DNA of 19,704 bases from Thermoflexales bacterium (GCA_016931085.1 JAFGFO010000350.1:1-19704); one strand, 5' to 3'; shown: positions 1 to 8,483, numbered from the stretch's first letter. Translations and numbers: made by a program. Notes: generated by a model not told the origin, from the letters alone.

Positions 1-18
1 ATTTAGCCTTTTTAAAGC

Positions 19-59
19 CTCTGTGTGCCTCTGTGTTCCCTCTGTGAGGCTCTGTGTAA
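19..59. repeat. Short imperfect tandem array, CTCTGTG core
   Basis: Four copies of a CTCTGTG core follow one another at a 10-11 base period, beginning at 19, 29, 40 and 50. The array lies about 40 bases downstream of the stop codon of the neighbouring REC-histidine kinase gene, in otherwise featureless sequence. It resembles the other short degenerate tandem arrays in this window. I see no convincing hairpin followed by a T-run that would make it a terminator. Confidence 0.6.
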
Positions 60-99
60 CTAAAAATAGGCAGGCTGAGTAGTTACCATTGCGATAGAG

Positions 100-1278
100 T
101 TACGCAGCCGGCAGCCAGGCTGTAAACGTGCTGCCCTCCCCCACCTGGCTCTGCACGTCGAGGCGGCCGTTGTGCTCGCTGACGATGTTCAAGCTGATGG
201 CCAACCCCAGACCAGAGCCTTCGGGTTTGGTGCTGTAAAAGGTCTCAAAAATGTGCGGCAAAACCTCCGGGGGAATCCCCACACCGTTATCGCGAAACAC
301 AACGCGCACCCCGGGCGGGTCCGGCGTGTGAACCGTGCTCACTTCCAAGCACCCGCCGCCGGGCATGGCGTCGATGGCGTTGAGCATCAAATTCAACAGG
401 ACCTGCTTGATCTGGTCAGACGCCAGTTCCAGGGAGGGCAAGCTTTCCGCCGGCCTCCACTCCAGGATGATCCGGCTTTCCTGGCAGCGCTTGCGGCTCA
501 AATCGAGCACGTGCTCGACCAGCGCGTTGAGATCGGTCAGCTCTCTTTTGCCCGATTCCGGCCGGTAGAGATCGCGCATGCGGGCCACAATGCGCGCGAT
601 GCGGCGCACTTCCTCACGGGCCACCTTGAGATACTCGCCGGCGTCCTCGCCCTCCTCGACCAGCGCCTCCTGGGCCAGGGCCAGGCAGCCGATGACCGAT
701 TGCAAAGGATTGTTGATCTCGTGCGCCACCGAGGCCGCCAACTGGCCTAGCGCCGACAGCCGGTCAGCGTGCATCAAGCGAGCCTGCATGCGCTTTTGCC
801 TGGCAAATTCCGCTCGTAGCTCTCGGTTGGCTTCCTCCAACTGCGCAGTGCGCTCGGCGACGCGGCACTCCAACTCCTGGTTCAAAAGCCTCAATTCTCT
901 CTCCAAGCGGTGCTTGTAGAGCGCTATCTCGATGCCAATGTACAAATCCCGTTCCTGAAAGGGCTTGAGGATGTAGCCAAGAGGGCCGGTGAGCTTGGCT
1001 CGCTGCAAAGTGGTCTCGTCAGCGTGCGCGGTCAGGTAGACCACCGGCAAGTCAAAGCGCTCTTGAATCAGGCCAGCCGCCTCCACACCGTCCATCTCGC
1101 CCCTGAGCGTGATGTCCATCAGCACCAGGTCCGGCTGCGTCTCCGCCGCCTTCTGGATAGCCCCCTTGCCTGAGGCGGCCACCGCTGAAACACTGTAGCC
1201 CAGGGCTGTCAGTCTTTTCTCCAGATCCCTGGCGACGATCTGTTCGTCTTCGACAATCAGAATGCGCGCGTTGTCCAT
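100..1278 (-). CDS. Hybrid receiver-histidine kinase (REC-coiled coil-HisKA-HATPase)
   Basis: This is a 392-residue soluble two-component protein with no membrane segment. An N-terminal receiver domain (about 3-122) has acidic residues E10, D11 and E12, phospho-acceptor D55, T83 and K105. A coiled coil (about 123-170) leads into a HisKA dimerisation domain with H186 in an AHEINNPL motif. A HATPase domain follows, with an N box around N296/N300, G1 DNGVGI at 330-335 and G2 GSGLGLAI at 354-361. REC placed before the kinase suggests that an upstream kinase phosphorylates D55 and tunes kinase output; this is family inference. I chose the ATG at 1278, which gives MDNARILIVEDE like the neighbouring paralogues. 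An in-frame GTG at 1296 would add six residues encoded by a heptad repeat. It is the last gene of a three-gene REC cluster, 7 bases after the stop of the REC-PAS-PAS gene. Confidence 0.93.
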   Translation of the reverse strand: MDNARILIVEDEQIVARDLEKRLTALGYSVSAVAASGKGAIQKAAETQPDLVLMDITLRGEMDGVEAAGLIQERFDLPVVYLTAHADETTLQRAKLTGPLGYILKPFQERDLYIGIEIALYKHRLERELRLLNQELECRVAERTAQLEEANRELRAEFARQKRMQARLMHADRLSALGQLAASVAHEINNPLQSVIGCLALAQEALVEEGEDAGEYLKVAREEVRRIARIVARMRDLYRPESGKRELTDLNALVEHVLDLSRKRCQESRIILEWRPAESLPSLELASDQIKQVLLNLMLNAIDAMPGGGCLEVSTVHTPDPPGVRVVFRDNGVGIPPEVLPHIFETFYSTKPEGSGLGLAISLNIVSEHNGRLDVQSQVGEGSTFTAWLPAA

Positions 1279-1280
1279 AC

Positions 1281-1301
1281 GAGTTTCACGTTTCACGTTT
1301 C
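1281..1301 (-). repeat. Heptad tandem repeat at a gene junction
   Basis: Three perfect-length 7-base units lie in tandem on the minus strand: GAAACGT (1301-1295), GAAACGT (1294-1288) and GAAACTC (1287-1281). The array supplies the last codons and the TGA stop (1288-1286) of the REC-PAS-PAS gene and an alternative GTG start for the next gene. It belongs to the same GARACNY family as the arrays at 11125-11180 and 12214-12299. Confidence 0.8.
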
Positions 1302-2473
1302 AGGTTCTTGATCGCAACAAAGTGGGCAATCTCGCCATAGTCATCCCGCACGGGCGTAATGGTTTGCTCCTCGACGTACAAGCTGCCGTCCTTGCGCCGG
1401 TTGACCAGCTCGCCGTGCCAGACCCGCCCGGCCTTGATCGTCTCCCACAACTGGCGGTAAAAGGCCTCGTCCTGCTGCCCCGAGTTGAGCACACGCATGG
1501 TCTGGTTGACGACTTCCTCCAGGCCATACCCACTCAAACTGCTGAAGGCCGGGTTGGCCCACACGATGCGGCCATGTGCATTGGTGATCACAATCGCGTT
1601 GGCGGCGGCTTCGAGCGCGGCGCTTTGCAAGCGCAGTCGCCGCTCGGCCCAGCGATGCTCGGTCACATTGCGCACAACCGCCAGGCCGATCCGCCGGCCG
1701 GCGGGGTCGGTGCTAGCCTGGCAATCGAACAAAACCTCGATCACCGTGCCGCTCTTTTGGATGTACTGGTAAGGCACGTCACGCACGAAACCGTCGCGCT
1801 CGAACTGGGGGGCCATCGTGCAGAAAGCCCGTTCGGACGACTCGGGCGTCATCAAAAAATCGTGCCGGCGCCCCACTACTTCATCCCGGCTGTAGCCGGT
1901 CTCTTCCAGCCACTTGCGATTGACGTCGACGATACAATCGTGCTCGTCGAGCGAGCAAATCATCACCGGTGCGTTCTCGTAAATATGCCGGAACTTGGCC
2001 TCGCTTTGTTGCAGCGCCCCGTTAGCAGCCGCCAGTTGAGCGGTGCGCTCGACAACGCGGCGTTCCAGGCTCTCGTTCAACTCGCGAATTTTTCCCTCGA
2101 TCGCGTGACGGTACAAGGCTATCTCGATGGCCGTGTGCAGTTCCCTGGATTCAAAGGGCTTGAGGATATAGCCAAGCGGGCTGGTGAGCTTGGCGCGCTG
2201 CAAGGTGGCCTCATCGGAATGGGACGTGAGATACATCACCGGGATGCCAAAGCGCGCCTGGATTTGCTCTGCGGCCTGGATACCATCCAGCTCGCCCTTG
2301 AGCAGGATGTCCATCAACACCAAGTCGGGCCGCAGCTCGGCTGCCTGCTGGATCGCTTGCTCGCCCGAAGCCACCACTCCCGCTACACGATATCCCAACT
2401 CGTGCAGCCTGAGCTGGATGTCCTTGGCGACGATGCGTTCGTCTTCGACAACGAGAATGCGTACATCGCTCAT
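1286..2473 (-). CDS. Receiver-PAS-PAS protein lacking a kinase or other output domain
   Basis: This 395-residue protein starts with a receiver domain (about 3-122) with E10, D11 and E12, phospho-acceptor D55 and K105. A coiled coil (about 123-155) and two PAS/PAC modules (about 157-275 and 281-393) follow. The second PAS ends in a typical PAC strand (VEEQTITPV) and the protein then stops, with no HisKA, GGDEF, EAL, HTH or HD domain. It may be a phosphorylatable sensory adaptor, or a kinase that lost its C terminus. The ATG at 2473 is preferred because GAGG (2482-2479) sits five bases upstream; GTG at 2479 and ATG at 2476 are in-frame alternatives. The final residues KRET and the stop are encoded by a heptad repeat, so the present C terminus may have been created by repeat insertion. 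Confidence 0.9.
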   Translation of the reverse strand: MSDVRILVVEDERIVAKDIQLRLHELGYRVAGVVASGEQAIQQAAELRPDLVLMDILLKGELDGIQAAEQIQARFGIPVMYLTSHSDEATLQRAKLTSPLGYILKPFESRELHTAIEIALYRHAIEGKIRELNESLERRVVERTAQLAAANGALQQSEAKFRHIYENAPVMICSLDEHDCIVDVNRKWLEETGYSRDEVVGRRHDFLMTPESSERAFCTMAPQFERDGFVRDVPYQYIQKSGTVIEVLFDCQASTDPAGRRIGLAVVRNVTEHRWAERRLRLQSAALEAAANAIVITNAHGRIVWANPAFSSLSGYGLEEVVNQTMRVLNSGQQDEAFYRQLWETIKAGRVWHGELVNRRKDGSLYVEEQTITPVRDDYGEIAHFVAIKNLKRET

Positions 2474-2489
2474 CATCACCTCAGCGTGC

Positions 2490-2524
2490 TACGGAATACG
2501 CTATACGGAGTACGGCGTATTGCG
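2490..2524. repeat. Intercistronic heptad repeat, TACGGNN type
   Basis: Five consecutive 7-base units, TACGGAA, TACGCTA, TACGGAG, TACGGCG and TATTGCG, fill most of the gap between the REC-GAF-kinase gene and the REC-PAS-PAS gene. The array also contains a 7-base inverted repeat (AATACGC at 2495-2501 with GCGTATT at 2515-2521) around a 13-base loop. An mRNA hairpin could therefore form just ahead of the downstream ribosome binding site. The unit sequence differs from the GAAACNY family but the period is the same. Confidence 0.7.
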
Positions 2525-2537
2525 TCAATTCGCCACA

Positions 2538-4196
2538 TCACGATTCACCCTCACGCGCGATGGGCAGCGAAACGTAAAACGTGCTGCCCTGCCCTCTGCC
2601 ACCGCTTTCGACCCAGATGCGCCCGCCGTGGGCCTCCACAACAGTTCGGCACAGCACCAGGCCAATCCCCATGCCGCCAAAGCGGCGCGTGGCGCTGCCA
2701 TCCGCTTGGGAAAAGAGTTCGAACAGATTGTCGAGATGGTCCGGCGCGATGCCTACGCCATGGTCGGCGACGGCCACAGTCACCTGCTCTCCCTCCGCCC
2801 AGGCCCGCACCTCCACCCAGCCGCCGCCGGGGCTGAACTTGATGGCATTATCCAGCAGGTTTGATAGGACGTGGTTGAGATAGCTTGAATCAGCCTTCAC
2901 CGGCGGTAGGCGGGGAGATATATCCAGGCGGAACTCAACCCTGGCGCTGGCCGCCCGCTCCCGCCATGTTTCTACAGCTTGTGGAAGCCACACGGCTAAA
3001 TCCCATTCGATGAGGTTCAACACCTGCGCATCAAAGCTCTGGAGTGTGATCAGCCGGTCCAACATAAAACGGAGGCGGTCCCCCTGGCGGCGCATCACCT
3101 GCACGGCGTTTGTTTGCTCATCGTTAAGCACGCCCAGGCTGCCGTCTTCGAGTAAGACGATATAGCCATAGATCATGGTGAGCGGCGTGCGCAGCTCGTG
3201 CGAAACGTTTTGCAGCATCTCGCCCTTGGCCTTGAGCGCCGCCTGCAATTGCGCCGTGCGCTCGGCGACGCGGCGTTCCAGGCTTTCATTCAACTGGCGG
3301 ATTTCTTCCTCGGCCCGCGTGCGCTGGACGGCCAGCGCGTAAAGCGTGGCCAGGCGCTCGACCAGGGCCAGGTCCTGCTCGCCATAGTCGCGCGCCGAAT
3401 TGGCTAACGAGACCATGCCCACCAGCGTTTCGCCCAATACGGCCGGCACACCCAGGAAACGCTGGATCGGCAAATGACCTTGCGGCACGCCCGACGAGCG
3501 GGGATCGTCCCGCGGCGCGTTCGTCAGCAGCGGCTGGCGATGCTCCAACACCCAGCCCCACAGACCACCGAGTTTTTCAAATACGATGCTCTTGTCAGCC
3601 ACCTGGCAGCTTTCCCAGATGTCGCGGGTCATGGTTGGACTGATCATATAGCCCGTTTGCGGGTCGATGTAGCCGACAAAGCCAAACGCACTGCCGGTGA
3701 GGCGACTGGCTTGCTCCAACACCAGGGCCGAAACGTCATCCAGCGACAAGGACGAGATCAAGGCCTTGGATAACTCAGCCGCAGCCGCGTTCACCCCCGC
3801 ATCCCAAGCCAACTGGCGCTCCATGTGATGCTTGTATAGCGCCATCTCGATGCTGATATGCAGTTCTCTCTCCTCAAAAGGCTTGACGATGTAGCCAAAG
3901 GGGCCGGTGAGCTTGGCCCGCTGCAAGGTGGTCTCGTCAGAATGGGCAGTCAAGTAGATCACCGGGATACCAAGGCGGTCACGGATCTGCTGGGCGGCGC
4001 GGATGCCATCTAGCGCCCCCTTGAGCATAATATCCATCAACACCAGGTCAGGCAACAGGCGGCTCACCTCTTGAATGGCTGCCTCTCCAGAATTGACGAT
4101 CGCCACGATCGTATATCCCAGGCTTGTGAGCCTCTTTTGAATGTCCCTGGCAACGATCCGTTCATCCTCGACAATCACTATGCGCGCTTCGCTCAT
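2538..4196 (-). CDS. Hybrid receiver-GAF-histidine kinase
   Basis: This 552-residue soluble sensor kinase has a receiver domain (about 3-122; E10, D11, E12, phospho-acceptor D55, K105) and then a GAF domain (about 134-295) of the kind that binds small ligands or chromophores. I cannot tell the ligand. A coiled coil (about 296-325) follows, then HisKA with H333 in VSHELRTPL, and HATPase with N box around N446/N450, G1 DHGVGI at 478-483 and G2 GGMGIGL at 507-513. It is the first gene of the REC cluster. GAGGTG at 4207-4202 lies five to seven bases ahead of the ATG at 4196. Only 38 bases separate it from the priA stop, so it may be read from the corC-priA transcript. Its HisKA type differs from the AHEINNP type of the distal kinase, so this is domain shuffling around a conserved REC rather than simple copying. 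Confidence 0.95.
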   Translation of the reverse strand: MSEARIVIVEDERIVARDIQKRLTSLGYTIVAIVNSGEAAIQEVSRLLPDLVLMDIMLKGALDGIRAAQQIRDRLGIPVIYLTAHSDETTLQRAKLTGPFGYIVKPFEERELHISIEMALYKHHMERQLAWDAGVNAAAAELSKALISSLSLDDVSALVLEQASRLTGSAFGFVGYIDPQTGYMISPTMTRDIWESCQVADKSIVFEKLGGLWGWVLEHRQPLLTNAPRDDPRSSGVPQGHLPIQRFLGVPAVLGETLVGMVSLANSARDYGEQDLALVERLATLYALAVQRTRAEEEIRQLNESLERRVAERTAQLQAALKAKGEMLQNVSHELRTPLTMIYGYIVLLEDGSLGVLNDEQTNAVQVMRRQGDRLRFMLDRLITLQSFDAQVLNLIEWDLAVWLPQAVETWRERAASARVEFRLDISPRLPPVKADSSYLNHVLSNLLDNAIKFSPGGGWVEVRAWAEGEQVTVAVADHGVGIAPDHLDNLFELFSQADGSATRRFGGMGIGLVLCRTVVEAHGGRIWVESGGRGQGSTFYVSLPIAREGES

Positions 4197-4234
4197 CTAG
4201 TCACCTCACCATCTCCATTTTACCACACTTGCCG

Positions 4235-6838
4235 CTACAAAAGATCAATCGGGTCTATATCCACCCGCCAAGCGGGTGGCAGGGACAGGTGGCGCAGAAT
4301 GGCAACCGGGTCTGGGGCACACAAGACGAGCTGCCAGCGATACTGATCACGAATGCGCTTCAAAAAGCAGGGCGCCGGGCCAACGAGTGCGCCGCGGCCC
4401 AGGCTGTGCATTTCCAGGTGCGGCAGCAAAGCACGTGCCAGATCTTCGGCCTCGGCTTGCGCGCGGCGTGGGTTGGCGTTCTGCACGAGCAAGCGCGCCA
4501 GCCGGTTGAAAGGCGGATAGCCCATCTGGCGGCGAAAAGCCAATTCCCGCTGGGCAAACCCGGCATAATCGTGATGGGCGGCTCGCTGCACAGCATAGTG
4601 CCCTGGCGTATAGGTCTGCACGATCACGCGCCCGCCCAGCAAGCCGCGCCCGGCCCGCCCGGCCACTTGCGCTAACAATTGAAAGGTGCGCTCGGCGGCC
4701 CGAAAATCCGGCAGATGCAGGCCAGTGTCAGCGCTGATCACCCCCACCAACGTGACCAGCGGCAGATCGAGTCCCTTGGCAATCATCTGCGTGCCGATCA
4801 TGACGTCGCTCGCTCCCTCGATAAACTGCTGCAAAAAAATCTCGTGCACGCCTCGCCCGCTGCTGGTATCGGCGTCCCAGCGTATCACCCGCGCCGAGGG
4901 GAAGGCTTCGGCCACGGCTTTTTCCACCCGCTGCGTGCCCAAGCCAAAATACTTGATCCGCACACCGGCGCAGGCCGGGCAGTGGCTGGGGACGGCCTCT
5001 TGATAATTGCAGCGGTGGCACACCAGGGGCTCCACGCCGGCCGCTTGGGACTCGTGATAGGTGAGCGGCAAATCACAGCGCGGGCAGGCCATCACGTGAC
5101 CACAATCGCGACACATGACAAAGGTGGCGCTGCCGCGCCGGTTCAGGAAGAGGATCGCCTGCTGGTGGGCAGCCAGCACCTCGGCCAGCGCAGCTTGCAA
5201 GTCACGGCTAAAGATGTGCCGGTTGCCGGCGCGCAATTCCTGGCGCATGTCGACGACGTGTACAGGCGGCAAGTCGAGATAACGCGCCTGGGGCGTATCG
5301 CTTAGGCGCCGGTAACGCGTTTCGACGTGATAACGCGCCTGCTGATCCTCCAGGCGCTGGTCGTGGCCGAGGATGCGACGCGGCAATTCCAGCAGAATGA
5401 ACTCGCCGCGCCGCGCGCGCAGGTAGGATTCCAGCCCCGGCGTGGCGCTGCCCAGTATGACGGCCGCGCCGCTCAAGCGCGCCAGTTCAAGCGCCAGCTC
5501 ACGCGCATGGTAGGACGGCATCTCAAATGGCAAGTCGCCGCCGATGTCCTGCTTGTAACTCGCCTCGTGCTCTTCATCCATGACGATCAGCCCCAGCCGC
5601 TCCAACGGCGAAAACAAGGCCGAGCGCGGGCCGATGACCACGTCCACCTCCCCGGCGCGAATACGCCGCCACGTATCATACTTTTCATCCAACGACAGTT
5701 GGCTGTGCCAAGCCGCCACGCGGCCCGCGAAACGCACCGCGAAGCGGCGAATCGTCTGCGGCGTCAGGCTGATCTCAGGCACCAAGACGGCCGCCTGCCG
5801 CCCAGCCGCCAGCGTCTCGGCCACCGCTCGCAAATAAATCTCGGTCTTGCCAGAGCCAGTAACGCCGTGGAGCAAAAAAGCCACCGGGGCGCTGCCGCCT
5901 GGGGCGAGCCAGGCCAACTCAAGACCAGCCCGGATACGATCCCAAGCTGACTGCTGATCACGGGCCAGGGCTGGTGGCTCGACCGCGACAAAGTCCTTGG
6001 CAGCCAAGGGGTCACGCAGCATCTCCTGGAACCTGAAATTGACCCAGCCTTTCTTTTCCAGGAAAACCAGGTCGTCCGGGCGGCAGCCTGACTCGGCACA
6101 CACCCACTCGGCCTCCACAGCCCGCCCCTCACGCTGCAAAAAGTCGAGCGCGCGCTGGCGGCGTTGGATGATCGCTTCGTCCCGCCCCAGTCCTACCGCA
6201 TGCTCTGGCCGGCAGGCAGCCGCCAATTCGACAAAACGCACCAGCTTGGGCCGAGTGCGCGGCGACGGGAACACGCGCCTGGCGCTCACCACTCCCCTGG
6301 CGATCAGGGACTTGAGGGATGATTGCCAATCCTTGCGCGCTAGGGCCGCGCTCAGTTGCCCGGCACGCAGCGGGCCGCGCTGCGCCAAAAGACTGACGAT
6401 ACGGGCCTGCAAGCTACCCAGGGGACTTTTCGACGCGATCTCCGAAGGGGAGCCTGCCAGGGCATACTCCAGGTCAGAATGAATCGCCTGCCCCGGCGGC
6501 ACAAAGGGACGCACGCACTCGCACAAGGGAGCCAGGTAAAAGTCCGCCATCCAAGTGGCCAGCCGCAAGTGAGTCTCGCTCACCACCGGCTGGGGGTCGA
6601 GCAAATCGTGCACCGGCTTGAGATCCAGTCCAGGTGGAGCGTGATCGACCAGGCGAAAGACGACACCTGAAACCAGGCGCGCGGCTGCCTCCGCGTGCCT
6701 GCCAAAAGGCACCAGCACGAAATGGCCGGGGGATAGCTTGCCAGCCAGATGATCCGGTATCGTGTAGCGATACAGGGGACGTTGGCGCGCGTCCACCGGC
6801 GTAAAAGTCGGCAGCAAGACGACCACTTCGGCGATCAT
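4235..6838 (-). CDS. priA: Primosomal protein N' (PriA), replication-restart helicase
   Basis: PriA is a 3'-5' superfamily 2 helicase that recognises stalled forks and reloads the replicative helicase. The 867-residue product shows an N-terminal 3'-end-binding region (about 1-105) and a winged-helix stretch (about 140-200). The helicase core has Walker A GVTGSGKT (325-332), DEEH (421-424) and GSATP (463-467). The zinc module has all eight expected cysteines (C576, C579, C585, C588, C607, C610, C620, C623). Motif VI is QVAGRAGRG (724-732). About 30 extra residues (roughly 488-525) lie between the GSATP region and the zinc module; I regard them as a lineage insertion. The start is the ATG at 6838, giving MIAEVVVLLP and overlapping the upstream TGA by four bases (ATGA), which implies translational coupling to the CorC-type gene. 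A longer upstream reading frame is not credible. The protein is longer than the 732 residues of the E. coli enzyme, as is common outside Proteobacteria. Confidence 0.97.
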   Translation of the reverse strand: MIAEVVVLLPTFTPVDARQRPLYRYTIPDHLAGKLSPGHFVLVPFGRHAEAAARLVSGVVFRLVDHAPPGLDLKPVHDLLDPQPVVSETHLRLATWMADFYLAPLCECVRPFVPPGQAIHSDLEYALAGSPSEIASKSPLGSLQARIVSLLAQRGPLRAGQLSAALARKDWQSSLKSLIARGVVSARRVFPSPRTRPKLVRFVELAAACRPEHAVGLGRDEAIIQRRQRALDFLQREGRAVEAEWVCAESGCRPDDLVFLEKKGWVNFRFQEMLRDPLAAKDFVAVEPPALARDQQSAWDRIRAGLELAWLAPGGSAPVAFLLHGVTGSGKTEIYLRAVAETLAAGRQAAVLVPEISLTPQTIRRFAVRFAGRVAAWHSQLSLDEKYDTWRRIRAGEVDVVIGPRSALFSPLERLGLIVMDEEHEASYKQDIGGDLPFEMPSYHARELALELARLSGAAVILGSATPGLESYLRARRGEFILLELPRRILGHDQRLEDQQARYHVETRYRRLSDTPQARYLDLPPVHVVDMRQELRAGNRHIFSRDLQAALAEVLAAHQQAILFLNRRGSATFVMCRDCGHVMACPRCDLPLTYHESQAAGVEPLVCHRCNYQEAVPSHCPACAGVRIKYFGLGTQRVEKAVAEAFPSARVIRWDADTSSGRGVHEIFLQQFIEGASDVMIGTQMIAKGLDLPLVTLVGVISADTGLHLPDFRAAERTFQLLAQVAGRAGRGLLGGRVIVQTYTPGHYAVQRAAHHDYAGFAQRELAFRRQMGYPPFNRLARLLVQNANPRRAQAEAEDLARALLPHLEMHSLGRGALVGPAPCFLKRIRDQYRWQLVLCAPDPVAILRHLSLPPAWRVDIDPIDLL

Positions 6839-8142
6839 ATGGCTCGCCTCAAGAGGACACGCGCGATGCGCAGCCCATCCATCTCCTTGACGCGCAGCTC
6901 CAGTCCCTCCACCTCGACCGTATCGTCTACCTCGGTCATACGCCCCAAGCACCCCAGCATGTAGCCGGCAATCGTCTCATAGTGCGAGTCGCTCAAAGCC
7001 AGGTCCAATTCCTGGTTGACCTCCTCGATGAGCGTCCGCCCGCTGATGCTGTAACTGCCGTCCGGCAGGCGTACGATGTCAGGCTCTTCCTGCTCGAATT
7101 GATCCGCCACGTCTCCAATAATCTCCTCAACCAGGTCCTCCAACGTGACCAGCCCAGCCGTGCCGCCATATTCGTCCAGCAAAATCGCGATGTGCTGCTT
7201 GCGCGTGCGGAAGCGGGCCAACAACTTGCTGACATGAATCGTCTCGGGGACAAATAGCCCCTCACGCATGCAGTCACGCGCCGTCTTGTCCGCCGTATGA
7301 TAGGCCAACTTGACCAGGTCCTTGGTGTGTAAAACGCCAATCACGTGATCCAAATTCCCCTCGTATACCGGGAACTTGGTCAGTGTGTGCGAGGCAACCA
7401 TCTCGATGACCTGAGAGAGCGGCAGCCCAGCCTCCACGCCCACGATCTCGGTACGCGGCACCATCACCTGGTGCGCCTGCATGTCGCCAAAATCAAACAC
7501 CGCGTGCAGCATCTCTCTTTCGCCCACTTCCAGCAGGCCGCTTTCCTGGCTGGCCACCACCAACAGCTTGAGCTCTTCGACAGAATGAACGAGGTGATGG
7601 CCACTGGCCGATGCGAACCCGATCAAGCGCAGCAAAAAATTGCCCGTGCCATTCAGCGCCCAGATCAAGGGACGGAACAAACGCTCGGCCAACAAGATCG
7701 GGCGGGCCACCCACAAGGCGGTCTCTTCCGGCTTTTGCAAAGCGATCGACTTGGGCATTAACTCGCCAACGACCACGTGCAAAAACGTAATAAAGCTGAA
7801 AGCGATCGCGCCGGCAGCCGCCGCGTGACTGGCCGCACCTCCCCACCAGTCTGGCAAAAAACCGAACAACGGCTCGATCAAATGCGCCAACGCCGGTTCC
7901 CCCAGCCAACCCAGGCCCAGGCTGGCCAGGGTGATGCCCAACTGCGTGGCTGCGATAAAGCGGTCGGGGTCAGCGATCGCGTGACGAACTGCTTTCGCGG
8001 TAAGATTACCGTGTGCGATCAATTCTTCAACCCGCGTGCTTCGCACGCTGACCAGGCTGAACTCGGCCGCGACAAAAAAAGCATTGGTGGCCACGAGCGC
8101 TGCAACGGCGCCCAGTTTAAACACTTCGATCCATATGTCCAC
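6835..8142 (-). CDS. CorC/HlyC (CNNM-type) transporter-family protein with paired CBS domains
   Basis: This is a 435-residue inner-membrane protein. The N-terminal DUF21/CNNM domain (about 5-190) has several hydrophobic segments, around 7-32, 64-90, 104-128 and 146-176, with the family motif VVGELMPKSIAL (124-135). A CBS pair (about 225-345) contains MVPRTEI and DEYGGTAGLV (323-332). A CorC_HlyC domain (about 352-434) closes the protein. Relatives are linked to magnesium or cobalt efflux and to haemolysin-like annotation; the substrate here cannot be read from sequence. I prefer the GTG at 8142 because AGAGGAG (8155-8149) lies seven bases upstream. A TTG at 8160 would add six residues that overlap that ribosome binding site. 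The stop overlaps the priA ATG. The gene sits just downstream of the candidate oriC. Confidence 0.92.
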   Translation of the reverse strand: MDIWIEVFKLGAVAALVATNAFFVAAEFSLVSVRSTRVEELIAHGNLTAKAVRHAIADPDRFIAATQLGITLASLGLGWLGEPALAHLIEPLFGFLPDWWGGAASHAAAAGAIAFSFITFLHVVVGELMPKSIALQKPEETALWVARPILLAERLFRPLIWALNGTGNFLLRLIGFASASGHHLVHSVEELKLLVVASQESGLLEVGEREMLHAVFDFGDMQAHQVMVPRTEIVGVEAGLPLSQVIEMVASHTLTKFPVYEGNLDHVIGVLHTKDLVKLAYHTADKTARDCMREGLFVPETIHVSKLLARFRTRKQHIAILLDEYGGTAGLVTLEDLVEEIIGDVADQFEQEEPDIVRLPDGSYSISGRTLIEEVNQELDLALSDSHYETIAGYMLGCLGRMTEVDDTVEVEGLELRVKEMDGLRIARVLLRRAI

Positions 8143-8148
8143 AATCAA

Positions 8149-8155
8149 ACTCCTC
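8149..8155 (-). promoter_or_regulatory. Ribosome binding site fixing the GTG start of the CorC-type gene
   Basis: On the minus strand AGAGGAG is followed by seven bases and then GTG at 8142. This spacing favours GTG over the in-frame TTG at 8160, which lies upstream of the site. Confidence 0.6.
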
Positions 8156-8202
8156 TGCAAATAGGTTCAAGAGTTTCAAGCGATTAGGAACTAGCGCTCA
8201 TT

Positions 8203-8211
8203 TTATACACA
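8203..8211 (+). promoter_or_regulatory. DnaA box, exact TTATACACA
   Basis: The nonamer matches the TTATNCACA consensus exactly and borders the AT-rich tract of the candidate oriC. Confidence 0.6.
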
Positions 8212-8227
8212 TGAATTTTATCATAGT

Positions 8228-8256
8228 ATTAATTAATTAGTAATATTAGTAGGCAA
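8228..8256 (-). promoter_or_regulatory. Weak promoter candidate for the corC-priA operon
   Basis: On the minus strand TTGCCT (8256-8251) and ATTAAT (8233-8228) are separated by 17 bases. The -10 matches only four of six consensus positions, and the AT-rich context makes chance matches likely. No better pair was seen ahead of the CorC-type gene. Confidence 0.25.
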
Positions 8257-8483
8257 GAAGAACACTGTGCAAAACGTGTGTGTGACCCTACAGGTAGGGC
8301 TGTATTTTTTACCCGCTCCTGTATATAGAGGTAAAAGCCTCAGAGGAAATTCCATTGGGTGTGGATACTGCGTGGAAACGGACCTGGAAACGGGCAGTGT
8401 TGGAGGGTTGATTCGTGGCGATTAGAGGACAGGGCCATCTGTGGGGGCAAACGGAAACGCCTCCCCTAAATATGGATGAGGGA

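Noticed and set aside
1262..2836. Long plus-strand open frame of 524 codons opposite two signalling genes
   Set aside because: It runs antisense to recognisable REC, PAS and kinase coding sequence, spans a gene boundary, and its translation shows no family motif. It is a GC-driven shadow.
6839..6952. N-terminal extension of priA by 38 residues
   Set aside because: The extension overlaps the conserved CorC_HlyC end of the upstream gene. The ATG at 6838 with ATGA overlap gives a normal PriA N terminus.
8286..8310. Terminator-like stem CCCTA/TAGGG followed by a T-run on the plus strand
   Set aside because: The stem is only five bases and no plus-strand gene precedes it. Both flanking genes are on the minus strand.
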